A DNA stretch of 64,000 bases from Lacrimispora amygdalina (GTDB lineage: Bacteria; Bacillota; Clostridia; Lachnospirales; Lachnospiraceae): contig NZ_QOHO01000022.1 in assembly GCF_003432035.1 (NCBI RefSeq), positions 1 through 64,000 of the forward strand, read 5' to 3'. The notes beneath the pieces are model-generated. The model saw only the letters and a list, made by a program, of their open reading frames with translations. It ran no database searches and had not been told where the DNA came from. The position numbers were made by a program, and so were the translations under genes. The number at the start of each line of letters is the position of its first letter. The first letter of the stretch is position 1. Positions 9,405 through 17,731 of this stretch are shown here, piece by piece.

Positions 9405-10412
9405 TTAATCCTCCCCCTTCATAACGGCTTCGATACGGCAGCAGCGGCAGTCGTGTCCATCCTGAGTCCTATACATGCTGATTGATTCCTTCCGGCACGC
9501 ATCTGTTGCATATTTGCATCGGGGCGCAAAGGAACAGCCCTGAGGCAGGTTGGTTGGATCCGGCGGCAGTCCGTCAATTGGGTGCAGCCACTCTTCATCC
9601 TCATTCATATCAGGGATTGCCCCAAACAAACCGATGGTATATGGGTGGGAGGGATGTTTAAAAATCTGCTGCTTTGTTCCATATTCAATAATGCTGCCTG
9701 CATAGATAACTGCTACTGTATCACAAACCTGGGCAACAACTCCCATATCGTGGGTGATTAACAGCATGGCTGTATTATATTTGTTTCTTAACTCTGCTAT
9801 TAAATCAAGCACCTGTGCCTGAATGGTCACATCGAGAGCGGTTGTCGGTTCATCTGCCAGCAGAAGGTCGGGATTGCACGCCAGAGCAATGGCAATGACA
9901 ACTCTCTGCTTCATACCGCCGGAAAACTGATGGGGGTATGCGTAATAACGTTCTGCAGGAATACCGACAATTTCAAGCATCTCTTTTGCTCTTTTTTCAT
10001 GTTCTGCACGATTGTTGTTATCACTGTGCAGGCTCACTACCTCTGCGATCTGATCGCCCACACGCAGGACTGGATTTAATGCCGTCATGGGATCCTGAAA
10101 AATCATGGAAACCTTGTTGCCCCGGATCTTTCTCATGTCGGTTTCCGACAGCTTCAAAAGATTCTCCCCTTCCAGGTAGATCTCACCATTGGCAATATGA
10201 CTGCCCACATCAGGTAAAATCCTTAGAATAGATTTTGCTATGGTAGTTTTACCCGCGCCGGTCTCACCAACCAGCCCCAGGGTTTTTCCCCGCTCCAGCT
10301 GAAGGCTTACATCATTTACGGCATGTACAATCTGTCCATCCGATTTGTATTCCACCTTTAAGTCCTTTATAGAAAGGAACGGCATTTCTGTATTAATTTC
10401 TTTCTGATGCAC
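9405..10412 (-). CDS. Oligopeptide/oligosaccharide ABC transporter ATPase (OppD/DppD type)
   Basis: 335 aa with Walker A GETGAGKTT, canonical signature FSGGMKQR, Walker B LLLADEP and the C-terminal OppD/F extension with Cys residues (CSFAPRCKYATDAC). It forms a heterodimer with the ATPase encoded downstream, where the signature is degenerate, so the two sites may be functionally asymmetric. It starts 16 bases after the permease stop. A second in-frame ATG at residue 10 (MPFLSIKDL) is an alternative start. Opp/Dpp systems move peptides, but several homologues import oligosaccharides; neighbouring isomerase and glycosidase genes favour sugars here (inference). Confidence 0.92.
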   Translation of the reverse strand: MHQKEINTEMPFLSIKDLKVEYKSDGQIVHAVNDVSLQLERGKTLGLVGETGAGKTTIAKSILRILPDVGSHIANGEIYLEGENLLKLSETDMRKIRGNKVSMIFQDPMTALNPVLRVGDQIAEVVSLHSDNNNRAEHEKRAKEMLEIVGIPAERYYAYPHQFSGGMKQRVVIAIALACNPDLLLADEPTTALDVTIQAQVLDLIAELRNKYNTAMLLITHDMGVVAQVCDTVAVIYAGSIIEYGTKQQIFKHPSHPYTIGLFGAIPDMNEDEEWLHPIDGLPPDPTNLPQGCSFAPRCKYATDACRKESISMYRTQDGHDCRCCRIEAVMKGED

Positions 10413-10428
10413 AGCTGTTCCTCCTTCC

Positions 10429-11298
10429 TTAATTCTTCAATTTGGGATCCAGAGCATCTCTTAAGCCGTCTCCCAGTAAATTCAATGCAAGTACCGTCAC
10501 TGCAATCGCAAGTCCCGGAAAATAAACCAGATGAGGAGCCTGACGAATAAACTGGCGGGCTGCAGATAACATGGCACCCCATTCAGGAATAGGAGGCTGA
10601 ACACCCAGACCGATAAAGCTTAAACCAGCAGCCAGCGTTATGGTCTGCGCCACTCCCATTGTGGCAGATACAATCATGGGTGAAATACAGTTGGGAAGCA
10701 GATGACTTGTAATAATACGGAATTTGCTGCAGTTAATGGACTGGGCTGCCTCAATGTATTCGTTTTCCCTCTCCTTCAGCATCTGGGCCCGGAGCATTCT
10801 GGCCATACCGGAAATACTTCCTATGGATAATGCAACAATTGTATTAAAATAACCAGGCCCCAGTACGGCAGAAATAACGATCATTAAAAGCATTCCCGGA
10901 ATTGCCTGAATGATATCCAGAAAACGCATGATGAGATTGTCCACCTGTCCGCCGAAATAACCGGCAATTGCACCAATGGTACAACCAATAACGGAACCAA
11001 TGGCAACCGCTATAATACCGATGGAAATGGAATATCTTGCGCCAAAAAGTACACGGCTGAATATATCTCTTCCCATATCATCGCATCCAAACGGATGGGA
11101 AAATGATGGTTTGGCAAACATATTTGCCATGTCCATAAAGGAATAATCATAAGGTATAATGTAAGGTGCCAGAATTGCCAGGATGATTTCAGTCGAAAGA
11201 ATTAAAAGGCCAAGCATTGCCGCTTTATTCTTTCTCATCTGTCTTATAACAGCTGTAAAACCGCCCTGATTCTTGGCATGTCCGGTCGTCTTAGGCAT
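10429..11298 (-). CDS. ABC transporter permease (DppC/OppC type)
   Basis: 289 aa, with an N-terminal cytoplasmic region, a first membrane segment (AAMLGLLILSTEIILAILAP), and a BPD_transp_1 core of about five further segments. The conserved linker HPFGCDDMGRDIFSR is typical of DppC, and the EAA loop for contacting the ATPases is in the segment around YIEAAQSI. Its start overlaps the end of the partner permease by 8 bases, indicating translational coupling. Together the permeases form the channel fed by the binding protein encoded upstream. Confidence 0.92.
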   Translation of the reverse strand: MPKTTGHAKNQGGFTAVIRQMRKNKAAMLGLLILSTEIILAILAPYIIPYDYSFMDMANMFAKPSFSHPFGCDDMGRDIFSRVLFGARYSISIGIIAVAIGSVIGCTIGAIAGYFGGQVDNLIMRFLDIIQAIPGMLLMIVISAVLGPGYFNTIVALSIGSISGMARMLRAQMLKERENEYIEAAQSINCSKFRIITSHLLPNCISPMIVSATMGVAQTITLAAGLSFIGLGVQPPIPEWGAMLSAARQFIRQAPHLVYFPGLAIAVTVLALNLLGDGLRDALDPKLKN

Positions 11299-12268
11299 TT
11301 GCTTTCACCTTCCTTTTCTTCCTGCCTGATGCATATTGCGCTTTGATTCGCGGATCTACCAGTGCATAAAGTAAATCTACAATAAGCATACAGAAGCTGA
11401 ATGTGATTGCAAGGAATATGGAGCCGCCCTGCACGATGGGATAATCACGGCTGTTTACAGCACCGATAATATAGGTGCCCATACCCGGAATAGCAAAGAT
11501 TGTTTCAATGATCATCGCTCCTCCAAGGAAATGGCCAAACATGGTTCCCATAACAGTTATAATAGGGATTAAACTGTTTTTTAAAGCATGTTTCATAATT
11601 ACATCCCGTTCCGGCACACCTTTTGAACGGGCAGTTGTGATATAATCGGCACGGATTACATCTAACATGGCAGACCGGGTTTGTCTGGCACAGCTTGCAA
11701 GTCCTCCAGTACTTCCGGAAATTGCAGGCAGAATGTAAAATTTAATTCCGGCCAGCCCGGTTCCGATTCCCAAAGCAGGGAGCCAGTTGAGTTTTACAGA
11801 AAACTGTAAAACAAGCAGCAACGCAAGCCAGAAATTGGGGATTGCCACACCAATCAGTGCAAGCACCATACACAGGGAATCCTGCCATTTATTCTGCTTG
11901 ATTGCAGCTATCACACCCAATGGAATACCAATACCAACGGATATTAATAAGGTAGTAATAGTCAGCATCAATGTTCTTGGAAGACGTTCCTTAATAGAAC
12001 TGGTAATATCCACATTGGTCAGCCAGGACTTTCCAAGGTCAAAATGGATAAAAACATCACTCATATACCGGCCGAGGCGAAGCACAATCGGATCATCCAG
12101 TCCCAGTTCCAGACGTTTCGCAACAAGTTCTGTTTCCGTCGCGGAAGGACCAAGGATAATTTCCTCCGGCTTTCCCGGGCAGAAGGTCATCATAATAAAA
12201 ACCAGAATTGCAACTCCCAGAACAATCGGTATCATCCAGATCAATCGTTTCAATACATATTTTAACAT
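11291..12268 (-). CDS. ABC transporter permease (DppB/OppB type)
   Basis: 325 aa with six predicted membrane segments. The N-terminal segment IWMIPIVLGVAILVFIMMTF and the C-terminal motif LLYALVDPRIK are typical of DppB. The EAA-type loop is in YITTARSKGVPERDV. GGAGA lies upstream of the ATG at 12268, and the 100-base gap from the binding-protein gene carries a large hairpin. It overlaps the next permease gene by 8 bases. Confidence 0.92.
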   Translation of the reverse strand: MLKYVLKRLIWMIPIVLGVAILVFIMMTFCPGKPEEIILGPSATETELVAKRLELGLDDPIVLRLGRYMSDVFIHFDLGKSWLTNVDITSSIKERLPRTLMLTITTLLISVGIGIPLGVIAAIKQNKWQDSLCMVLALIGVAIPNFWLALLLVLQFSVKLNWLPALGIGTGLAGIKFYILPAISGSTGGLASCARQTRSAMLDVIRADYITTARSKGVPERDVIMKHALKNSLIPIITVMGTMFGHFLGGAMIIETIFAIPGMGTYIIGAVNSRDYPIVQGGSIFLAITFSFCMLIVDLLYALVDPRIKAQYASGRKKRKVKANA

Positions 12269-12284
12269 ATATTATTCTCCATTG

Positions 12285-12333
12285 AAGCTGACTGGTGCGC
12301 AGCCTTGTTGTGCTTCTCTGCGCACCTCAGCTT
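12285..12333 (-). other. Strong hairpin between binding-protein and permease genes
   Basis: AAGCTGA plus GGTGCGCAG pair with CTGCGCACC plus TCAGCTT, giving a 16-bp stem with a small internal bulge. No U-run follows on the minus strand, so it is more likely an mRNA-protecting or processing hairpin than a terminator. That would let the binding protein be made in excess over the permeases, as is common in ABC operons. Confidence 0.6.
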
Positions 12334-12368
12334 AGAATTAGTATAAAACTGTTCTGCTTCTGATATTT

Positions 12369-14006
12369 TTAGTAATTGGTAAATGTACTGGATGCCGGAG
12401 CAATATAACCCTGGTACTCAAGTACTTCTTTTTCTAAACCTGCATCTTTTCTTATTACTACAATCGTCTGGGGATTAAACATTCCATACGCAATTGCATT
12501 ATCCTTGATATACTTATGAACTGCATCAATGTTTTCCTCTGTATAACCACTTGGTGTCCAGGTCTTATATAAAAGCTCTGCCAGAGTATTGTCATGACGG
12601 CTTGTTGCATCTCCGGTCTTATAAGCAGCGGGGTCATACCGGATAGACCAGTGGTCACTTAAGAATGTTCCACCGATTGTATTAAGTACAATGTCATACT
12701 GGGTACCATCCAGACGAATGGAGGTGTATAACGCCATATCAACTATTTTTAACTCAACCTTGATGCCGATTGCCATTAAGTAGCTCTGGAGCATCTGCGC
12801 CATTCTCTGAGACAATGTGTTACTGGTTGTAAGGATGCTGATTGGTTCACCGTTATAGCCGGAATCTGCAAGCAGCTGTTTTGCCTTGTCAACATTGTAA
12901 TTGTAATAATCTTCTTCCATCCACTTCTGGTTAAATCCGTTAAACATCGGCGGGCAGACATCATACATTGGAGTTCCATAGCCCTGAAGAAGACCAGTGA
13001 TCAGACCATTCTCATCAATGCTGTAGCAGATTGCCTGACGCAGTTTCACATTATTTGCAACTACACTGGTGTCTGCGCCGGAGAAAAACATCTGATATCC
13101 CTGAGAACCATCTGCCAGTTCAACTGTGTAATCCTTATTGTCTGCAAATTGTTTTACAGAAGATGGATCAAGAGCTATTACCATGTCTACAATACCGGTT
13201 TCCAAAGCAATTGCCATCTGGGAAGATTCTGTAATACAGTGATAGCTGAGCTTCTTAACAGAAGGACGTACACATTTTGGCATATTTGCTTCATCCTGCC
13301 AATAATCACTTCTCTTTTCAAAGGACAATTTGGAATTTGCTGTATATTCCGTAATCATGTAAGGTGATGTGGAAACCAGTGACGCACCGAATTCATCCGG
13401 GCTGGCTTCAAATGCTTTTTTAGAGATTGCGTAGGTATCTCTTAAAAGAGACTCAAATGTACCCACAATATTGGATTTCATCTTGACTGTCAATGTATAG
13501 TCGCCAGTCTGTTCCACACTTTCAACCTTTGCAAATACAGGCTTTAATGCCCGTTTCATGGATTCCTGCATAAACCAGACAATATCAGACGCATCGATTT
13601 TATTTCCTGCGGAATCGCTTACTCTGTCCCAGATTTCAATATTATATGTAAATCCATCATCATCTGTTTTCCATGATTTTGCTACCAGTGGTTCCATTTC
13701 CCGGATTTCATTTACAACTGCCAGAGATTCATACAGCTGGGTCATAAACGGAGCATTTCTTAAGGTATTACCCCTGAATGGTGTTAAGCTTTCCACCATC
13801 TGGTTATAACCGATATCCAATACACCATCGCCGCCTGTGGCTGCTGCCTGAGTATCACCGCTGCCTGCTGTTGTACTTTCAGCTGCGGCACTGCCTGCAC
13901 TGCTTTCTGACGTTTCTGACTTAGAACCGCCGCAGCCTGCCAGCGTAGAAGCTGTCATTACCACAGCCAGGGCAAGCGAGCAAAACTTCTTAAAACTTTT
14001 TTTCAT
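12369..14006 (-). CDS. Family-5 extracellular solute-binding lipoprotein
   Basis: 545 aa. A lipoprotein signal is clear: Lys-rich start, hydrophobic core and lipobox LAGC with Cys at residue 25, followed by a Ser/Ala/Gly/Thr-rich linker to about residue 58. The rest matches the SBP_bac_5 (OppA/DppA) family (YNIEIWDRVSDSAGNKIDASD, IVWFMQESM). The protein is tethered outside the membrane and delivers ligand to the DppB/DppC permeases. AAGGAGG precedes ATG 14006. It lies 58 bases after the isomerase gene, so that enzyme and the importer are co-transcribed. Ligand may be an oligosaccharide rather than a peptide, judged only from neighbours. Confidence 0.92.
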   Translation of the reverse strand: MKKSFKKFCSLALAVVMTASTLAGCGGSKSETSESSAGSAAAESTTAGSGDTQAAATGGDGVLDIGYNQMVESLTPFRGNTLRNAPFMTQLYESLAVVNEIREMEPLVAKSWKTDDDGFTYNIEIWDRVSDSAGNKIDASDIVWFMQESMKRALKPVFAKVESVEQTGDYTLTVKMKSNIVGTFESLLRDTYAISKKAFEASPDEFGASLVSTSPYMITEYTANSKLSFEKRSDYWQDEANMPKCVRPSVKKLSYHCITESSQMAIALETGIVDMVIALDPSSVKQFADNKDYTVELADGSQGYQMFFSGADTSVVANNVKLRQAICYSIDENGLITGLLQGYGTPMYDVCPPMFNGFNQKWMEEDYYNYNVDKAKQLLADSGYNGEPISILTTSNTLSQRMAQMLQSYLMAIGIKVELKIVDMALYTSIRLDGTQYDIVLNTIGGTFLSDHWSIRYDPAAYKTGDATSRHDNTLAELLYKTWTPSGYTEENIDAVHKYIKDNAIAYGMFNPQTIVVIRKDAGLEKEVLEYQGYIAPASSTFTNY

Positions 14007-14064
14007 AAAAAATTCCTCCTTCTCTGATGCCTTATTATTTCAAGTGTGTTTCACGCACCTGATA

Positions 14065-15399
14065 TTAAAAAGAGATACCTCCGGCACTTCTGTCACCGAC
14101 AGCTGTCCCATAACTGTTTGCCTGCTTCCGTTGTCTGTTCTTTCCCAGAGCCTGAAACATATGCTGTTTATACGCTTCCACTCCTGGCTGGTCAAACGGG
14201 TTAACCCCCAGAATCTTTGCCGATAAATAACAGACAAACTCGAAGAAATAAAACAGCTGGCCAAACGTCTCCTCGTCAACAGCAGGAACACTTATTTTCA
14301 CACAGGGAAACTTTTTACTGTGTGCTGTTATTGTCGCCTCAAATGCTGCCCGGTTTATTTCATCGAAATCCTTACCGTCTAAATAATCAAAGAGATCGTC
14401 CACATTATCATTGTGCAGAACGTAAGATGCACCTGTATTCTGAATATCCAAAAAAGTCTCGAAAATAATATTTGATCCATCCTGTAAAAACTGGCCGATC
14501 GAATGCAGATCCTCAGAAAAATTGCCAAACAAAGGATATAACCCTTTGTTGTCTTTTCCTTCGCTCTCGCCAAACAGCTGCATCCACCACTTTGCGAAGC
14601 GGAAGTAGCGCGGCTCGAAATAAGAAAGCATCTCCATGCCAAATCCCTTCTGATACAACAGGTTTCTTATCACTGCATATTTCAGAGCCATACTCTCAGA
14701 AGCACTTTCCTTAAGCAGTCTCTGGCGCATGCACTGTGCGCCTGCAGCAATTGCTTCAATATCAATTCCTGCCACAGCCATAGGGAACAGTCCTACCGGG
14801 GAAAGGGCCGTAAATCTTCCTCCGATATTAAGCGGAAACGGCAGAAAGTGAAATCCGTTCATCTTGCAAAGCATATCCAGATGACTTCCTTCCGTTCCGG
14901 TACAGATCACACGCTTTGCATATTCTTCCCCATATTCTTTTTTCATAAAACTGCGAAGAGCGCGAAATCCGATGCCAGGTTCCAGCGTTTCAAAATTTTT
15001 AGCGATTAGATTTATGTAAACACTCTTTCCTTTTAATTCCTGCAGTACATTACGGATACTGTCTGCAGAAATACTGTTACCCGCCCATATAATCGTAACC
15101 GGACCGGTCTCACCAATTGCCTCCACCACCGCACGCGCCGCCTGATTCGATCCGCCGATACCGATCACTACGAACACATCTGCATTCTTCCGTACATCTG
15201 CTGCTAATTTCTGATAGTAAGTGATCCACTTTTCACCTGCCCACTCATTTACATCAAGCCAGCCAAGGTTTTCTTCATACTGCTCTTCCCCGTACTTTAC
15301 TTCATCGAGGTAAGAGGCGTATTCCTCCATTTTGCCTGTAATTTCCTCAGGCGTAAGCCATGAGGAACCGTCTATCAAATCCATACTTATTTCTTTCAT
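14065..15399 (-). CDS. pgi: Glucose-6-phosphate isomerase paralog
   Basis: 444 aa, the usual bacterial length. Recognisable PGI motifs are IGIGGSNQAARA (usually GGSYLGA), NIGGRFTALSPVG, QLFGESEGKDNKG, DLHSIGQ and the C-terminal NPFDQPGVEAYK. These include the phosphate-binding Ser/Thr residues and catalytic Glu and Lys. The enzyme interconverts glucose 6-phosphate and fructose 6-phosphate. Substitution of SYLG by SNQA in the first motif, and its place at the head of an importer operon, suggest a specialised second copy. Its substrate range should not be assumed. AGAGGTG lies upstream of the ATG at 15399. A -10-like TATAAA and a ROK-type operator candidate overlap at 15433-15451. Confidence 0.85.
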   Translation of the reverse strand: MKEISMDLIDGSSWLTPEEITGKMEEYASYLDEVKYGEEQYEENLGWLDVNEWAGEKWITYYQKLAADVRKNADVFVVIGIGGSNQAARAVVEAIGETGPVTIIWAGNSISADSIRNVLQELKGKSVYINLIAKNFETLEPGIGFRALRSFMKKEYGEEYAKRVICTGTEGSHLDMLCKMNGFHFLPFPLNIGGRFTALSPVGLFPMAVAGIDIEAIAAGAQCMRQRLLKESASESMALKYAVIRNLLYQKGFGMEMLSYFEPRYFRFAKWWMQLFGESEGKDNKGLYPLFGNFSEDLHSIGQFLQDGSNIIFETFLDIQNTGASYVLHNDNVDDLFDYLDGKDFDEINRAAFEATITAHSKKFPCVKISVPAVDEETFGQLFYFFEFVCYLSAKILGVNPFDQPGVEAYKQHMFQALGKNRQRKQANSYGTAVGDRSAGGISF

Positions 15400-15432
15400 A
15401 TTTCACCTCTGAAAAAATGTAAAAGCAATTAA

Positions 15433-15451
15433 TTAATTAATTTAATTTATA
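15433..15451 (-). promoter_or_regulatory. Isomerase-operon -10 box and ROK operator candidate
   Basis: TTAATTAATTTAA (15433-15445) matches TTAAATCATTTAA at 11 of 13 positions. It adjoins a minus-strand TATAAA (15446-15451), about 47 bases before the isomerase ATG. A repressor here would block the operon. The -35 is not convincing, and the AT-rich sequence makes a chance match possible. Confidence 0.35.
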
Positions 15452-15666
15452 CACATTTTACTTTACATCCGGGTTTTATTCAAGATGTGAAATTTCATAA
15501 AAATATGCCATATATTTTGTGCACTATTTTCAGTAAAATACTTTATTCGACAAATTGCATTAGATAACCGTTCTATGAATGAATTTTGATCTGTCGTCTT
15601 ATGTTGTTAAACTTTGATAGTGCTGGTAAAATATGAATAACGGCCAGAACTGTACTGTATAAGAGC

Positions 15667-15720
15667 AAAAAAGGTCCATCAGACTGCTGTTTAAAACAAC
15701 AGATCCGATGGACTTTTTTT
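15667..15720 (-). terminator. Intrinsic terminator of hcp
   Basis: GTCCATC (15674-15680) pairs with GATGGAC (15707-15713), with an inner CTG/CAG stem. The hairpin is flanked by A and T runs, so on the minus strand it ends in TTTTTT directly after hcp. Confidence 0.8.
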
Positions 15721-15731
15721 AATATTTATAA

Positions 15732-17363
15732 TTATGCATTCATGAATAATTCGATATCATCATCCACTTCTCCGATTCCTGCAATACCAAAGGTATCTAC
15801 AAGCACCTTTGCAACATTAGGAGATAAAAATCCTGGTAATGTCGGTCCTAAGTGAATGTTCTTTACGCCAAGATGAAGGAGTGCAAGGAGCACGATAACC
15901 GCTTTCTGCTCATACCAGGCAATGTTATAAGCGATGGGAAGCTCATTGATATCAGCCAGGCCGAAGATTTCCTTTAACTTCATTGCAATAACTGCAAGGG
16001 AATAAGAATCGTTGCACTGACCTGCATCAAGGACTCTCGGAATACCGCCGATATCGCCCAGATTCAGCTTGTTGTATTTATATTTTGCACAGCCTGCTGT
16101 CAGGATTACCGTATCCTTTGGAAGCTTCTGGGCAAACTCTGTATAGTAGTTTCTTGATTTCGCTCTGCCGTCGCAGCCTGCCATTACAAAGAATTTCTTG
16201 ATGGCGCCGGATTTTACAGCATCAACCACCTGGTCTGCCAGTGCAAATACCTGATTATGTGCGAATCCGCCTATAATAGAGCCAGTTTCAATCTCTTCCG
16301 GACTAGGAAGTGTCTTTGCAAGCTCGATGATTGCTGAGAAATCTTTCTTTCCATTTTCATCTGCTTCAATATGTGTGCATCCCGGGAAGCCGGTAGCGCC
16401 GGTCGTGAAGATTTTAGCTGCTGCCTCCGGTGTTCTTGGAGGAACGATACAGTTGGTTGTAAAGAGAACCGGACCATGGAAGGACTCAAACTCTTCTAAC
16501 TGTTTCCACCATGCATTTCCGTAGTTTCCTGCAAAATGATCATACTTTTTGAATGCAGGATAGTAATGAGCGGGAAGCATCTCGCCGTGGGTATAAACAT
16601 CTACGCCTGTTCCGGCAGTCTGCTCTAAAAGCTGTTCCATATCTGCTAAGTCATGACCGGAGATTAAGATAGCCGGATTCTTTCTGACACCAATATTAAC
16701 AGAAGTGATTTCCGGATTGCCGTAACGGGAAGTATTGGCTTCATCAAGAAGTGCCATGGCTGTTACGCCAACTTCTCCTGTCTGTAATGTTAAAGCAACC
16801 AGATCATCTGCAGAAAGGGTGTTATCAAGAGTTGCTGCCAGCCCTTTATACATAAATCCATAGATGTCGGTGTTTTCTTTGCCAAGATTAATTGCGTGCT
16901 CTACATAAGCAGCCATACCTTTAATACCATAGATAATCAGCTCTCTTAAGGAACGTACATCCTCATTCTCTGTGGCAAGAACGCCTACTGTAGCTGCCTT
17001 CTCAAGCATTGCTTCTCTTGTAGTTACGTGGAAAACAGCTGCATCCTGATTGCCTGTGTAACCTTTTTTTGCCGCAAGCTCATCTCTTAAGCCAAGTACC
17101 TTTAAAATCTGTGCTTCAATCGCTGCCGCATCGAAGTTCGCATTGGTGATGGTAATAAAAAGGCTCTTTACTGCTTCATGATTAATTTCAGCGATATCTG
17201 CTGCACTGGTTCCTGTCTTAACCACCACTTCAGAAATTCCTTTTACTGCATAGATAAGCAGATCCTGCAGCTTGGCAACCTCTTCCGTCTTGCCGCATAC
17301 ACCTTTCACTGTACATCCTGTGTTCTTTGCTGTCTCCTGACACTGATAGCAAAACATGCTCAT
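15732..17363 (-). CDS. hcp: Hybrid cluster protein (hydroxylamine reductase)
   Basis: 543 aa. The N-terminal iron-sulfur cluster ligands are Cys5, Cys8, Cys17 and Cys23 ([16 protein letters not shown] then GVC). The hybrid 4Fe-2S-2O cluster ligands are visible in [34 protein letters not shown] and LDAGQCND. Hcp proteins reduce hydroxylamine to ammonia in vitro and nitric oxide in vivo, protecting anaerobes against nitrosative stress. The layout matches the shorter anaerobe-type Hcp. AGGAGG lies 8 bases before ATG 17363. It is monocistronic: a terminator follows and a long regulatory region with two related palindromes precedes it. No Hcr reductase gene is next to it. Confidence 0.95.
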   Translation of the reverse strand: MSMFCYQCQETAKNTGCTVKGVCGKTEEVAKLQDLLIYAVKGISEVVVKTGTSAADIAEINHEAVKSLFITITNANFDAAAIEAQILKVLGLRDELAAKKGYTGNQDAAVFHVTTREAMLEKAATVGVLATENEDVRSLRELIIYGIKGMAAYVEHAINLGKENTDIYGFMYKGLAATLDNTLSADDLVALTLQTGEVGVTAMALLDEANTSRYGNPEITSVNIGVRKNPAILISGHDLADMEQLLEQTAGTGVDVYTHGEMLPAHYYPAFKKYDHFAGNYGNAWWKQLEEFESFHGPVLFTTNCIVPPRTPEAAAKIFTTGATGFPGCTHIEADENGKKDFSAIIELAKTLPSPEEIETGSIIGGFAHNQVFALADQVVDAVKSGAIKKFFVMAGCDGRAKSRNYYTEFAQKLPKDTVILTAGCAKYKYNKLNLGDIGGIPRVLDAGQCNDSYSLAVIAMKLKEIFGLADINELPIAYNIAWYEQKAVIVLLALLHLGVKNIHLGPTLPGFLSPNVAKVLVDTFGIAGIGEVDDDIELFMNA

Positions 17364-17480
17364 ATTCCTTACCTCCTAAAGTAAATTTATACACACCCCA
17401 TTTGGGAGTTTGTGCGCGATTCAACAATGTGCTATTGCCTTGTTGCTCATTAAGAATATCATCGAACCGCATTTATGTCG

Positions 17481-17494
17481 GTTGTTATTACAAC
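17481..17494. promoter_or_regulatory. Palindrome in hcp leader
   Basis: GTTGTTATTACAAC has 5-base inverted arms GTTGT/ACAAC. It shares 12 of 14 bases with the palindrome at 17598-17611, and both are followed by AC. A redox or NO-sensing regulator site is plausible, but this is inference. Confidence 0.45.
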
Positions 17495-17583
17495 ACAACA
17501 ATATCTTTTTTAATATTTCTCCAGATTGAAATTTGTTTTTTTAAAAATAAAGATGTTTTTTCATACTAAATCATATCATAGGA

Positions 17584-17611
17584 ATTATAACAAATACGTT
17601 GTATTTACAAC
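17584..17611 (-). promoter_or_regulatory. Putative hcp promoter with palindromic operator
   Basis: TATAAT on the minus strand (17584-17589) has GTTGTATTTACAAC (17598-17611, perfect 6-base arms) occupying the -35 position, and no good -35 hexamer. This is the arrangement expected for a regulated promoter, about 220 bases before the hcp ATG. Confidence 0.5.
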
Positions 17612-17678
17612 ACTCGCATACAATCTGTTATACGGACAAAGTAATATATAAAAATCTAATATCCGGCAGTTTGCCAAT

Positions 17679-17726
17679 AAGAAAGGAACGGGGATATTAT
17701 TGATCCAATGTCCTCGTTCCGTTCTT
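17679..17726 (-). terminator. Terminator of the RND efflux operon
   Basis: GGAACGAGGA pairs with TCCCCGTTCC (one mismatch), extended by AAGAA/TTCTT pairing, immediately downstream of the last TolC-like gene. The U-run is interrupted (TTTCTTATT). Confidence 0.6.
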
Positions 17727-17731
17727 ATAAT

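Larger units (their letters stand above)
15400..15731. other. Intergenic region between isomerase operon and hcp
   Basis: 332 bases without a credible gene. It holds the promoter and operator candidate of the isomerase operon at its left end and the hcp terminator at its right end (15667-15720). The middle (about 15480-15660) is AT-rich with no structure I can support. Confidence 0.6.
17364..17731. other. hcp control region and 3' end of the efflux operon
   Basis: 368 bases with no gene. From left: the hcp leader, palindrome 17481-17494, an AT-rich stretch, a minus-strand TATAAT at 17584-17589 with a palindrome at 17598-17611 where the -35 should be, and the efflux-operon terminator at 17679-17726. 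Confidence 0.6.
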
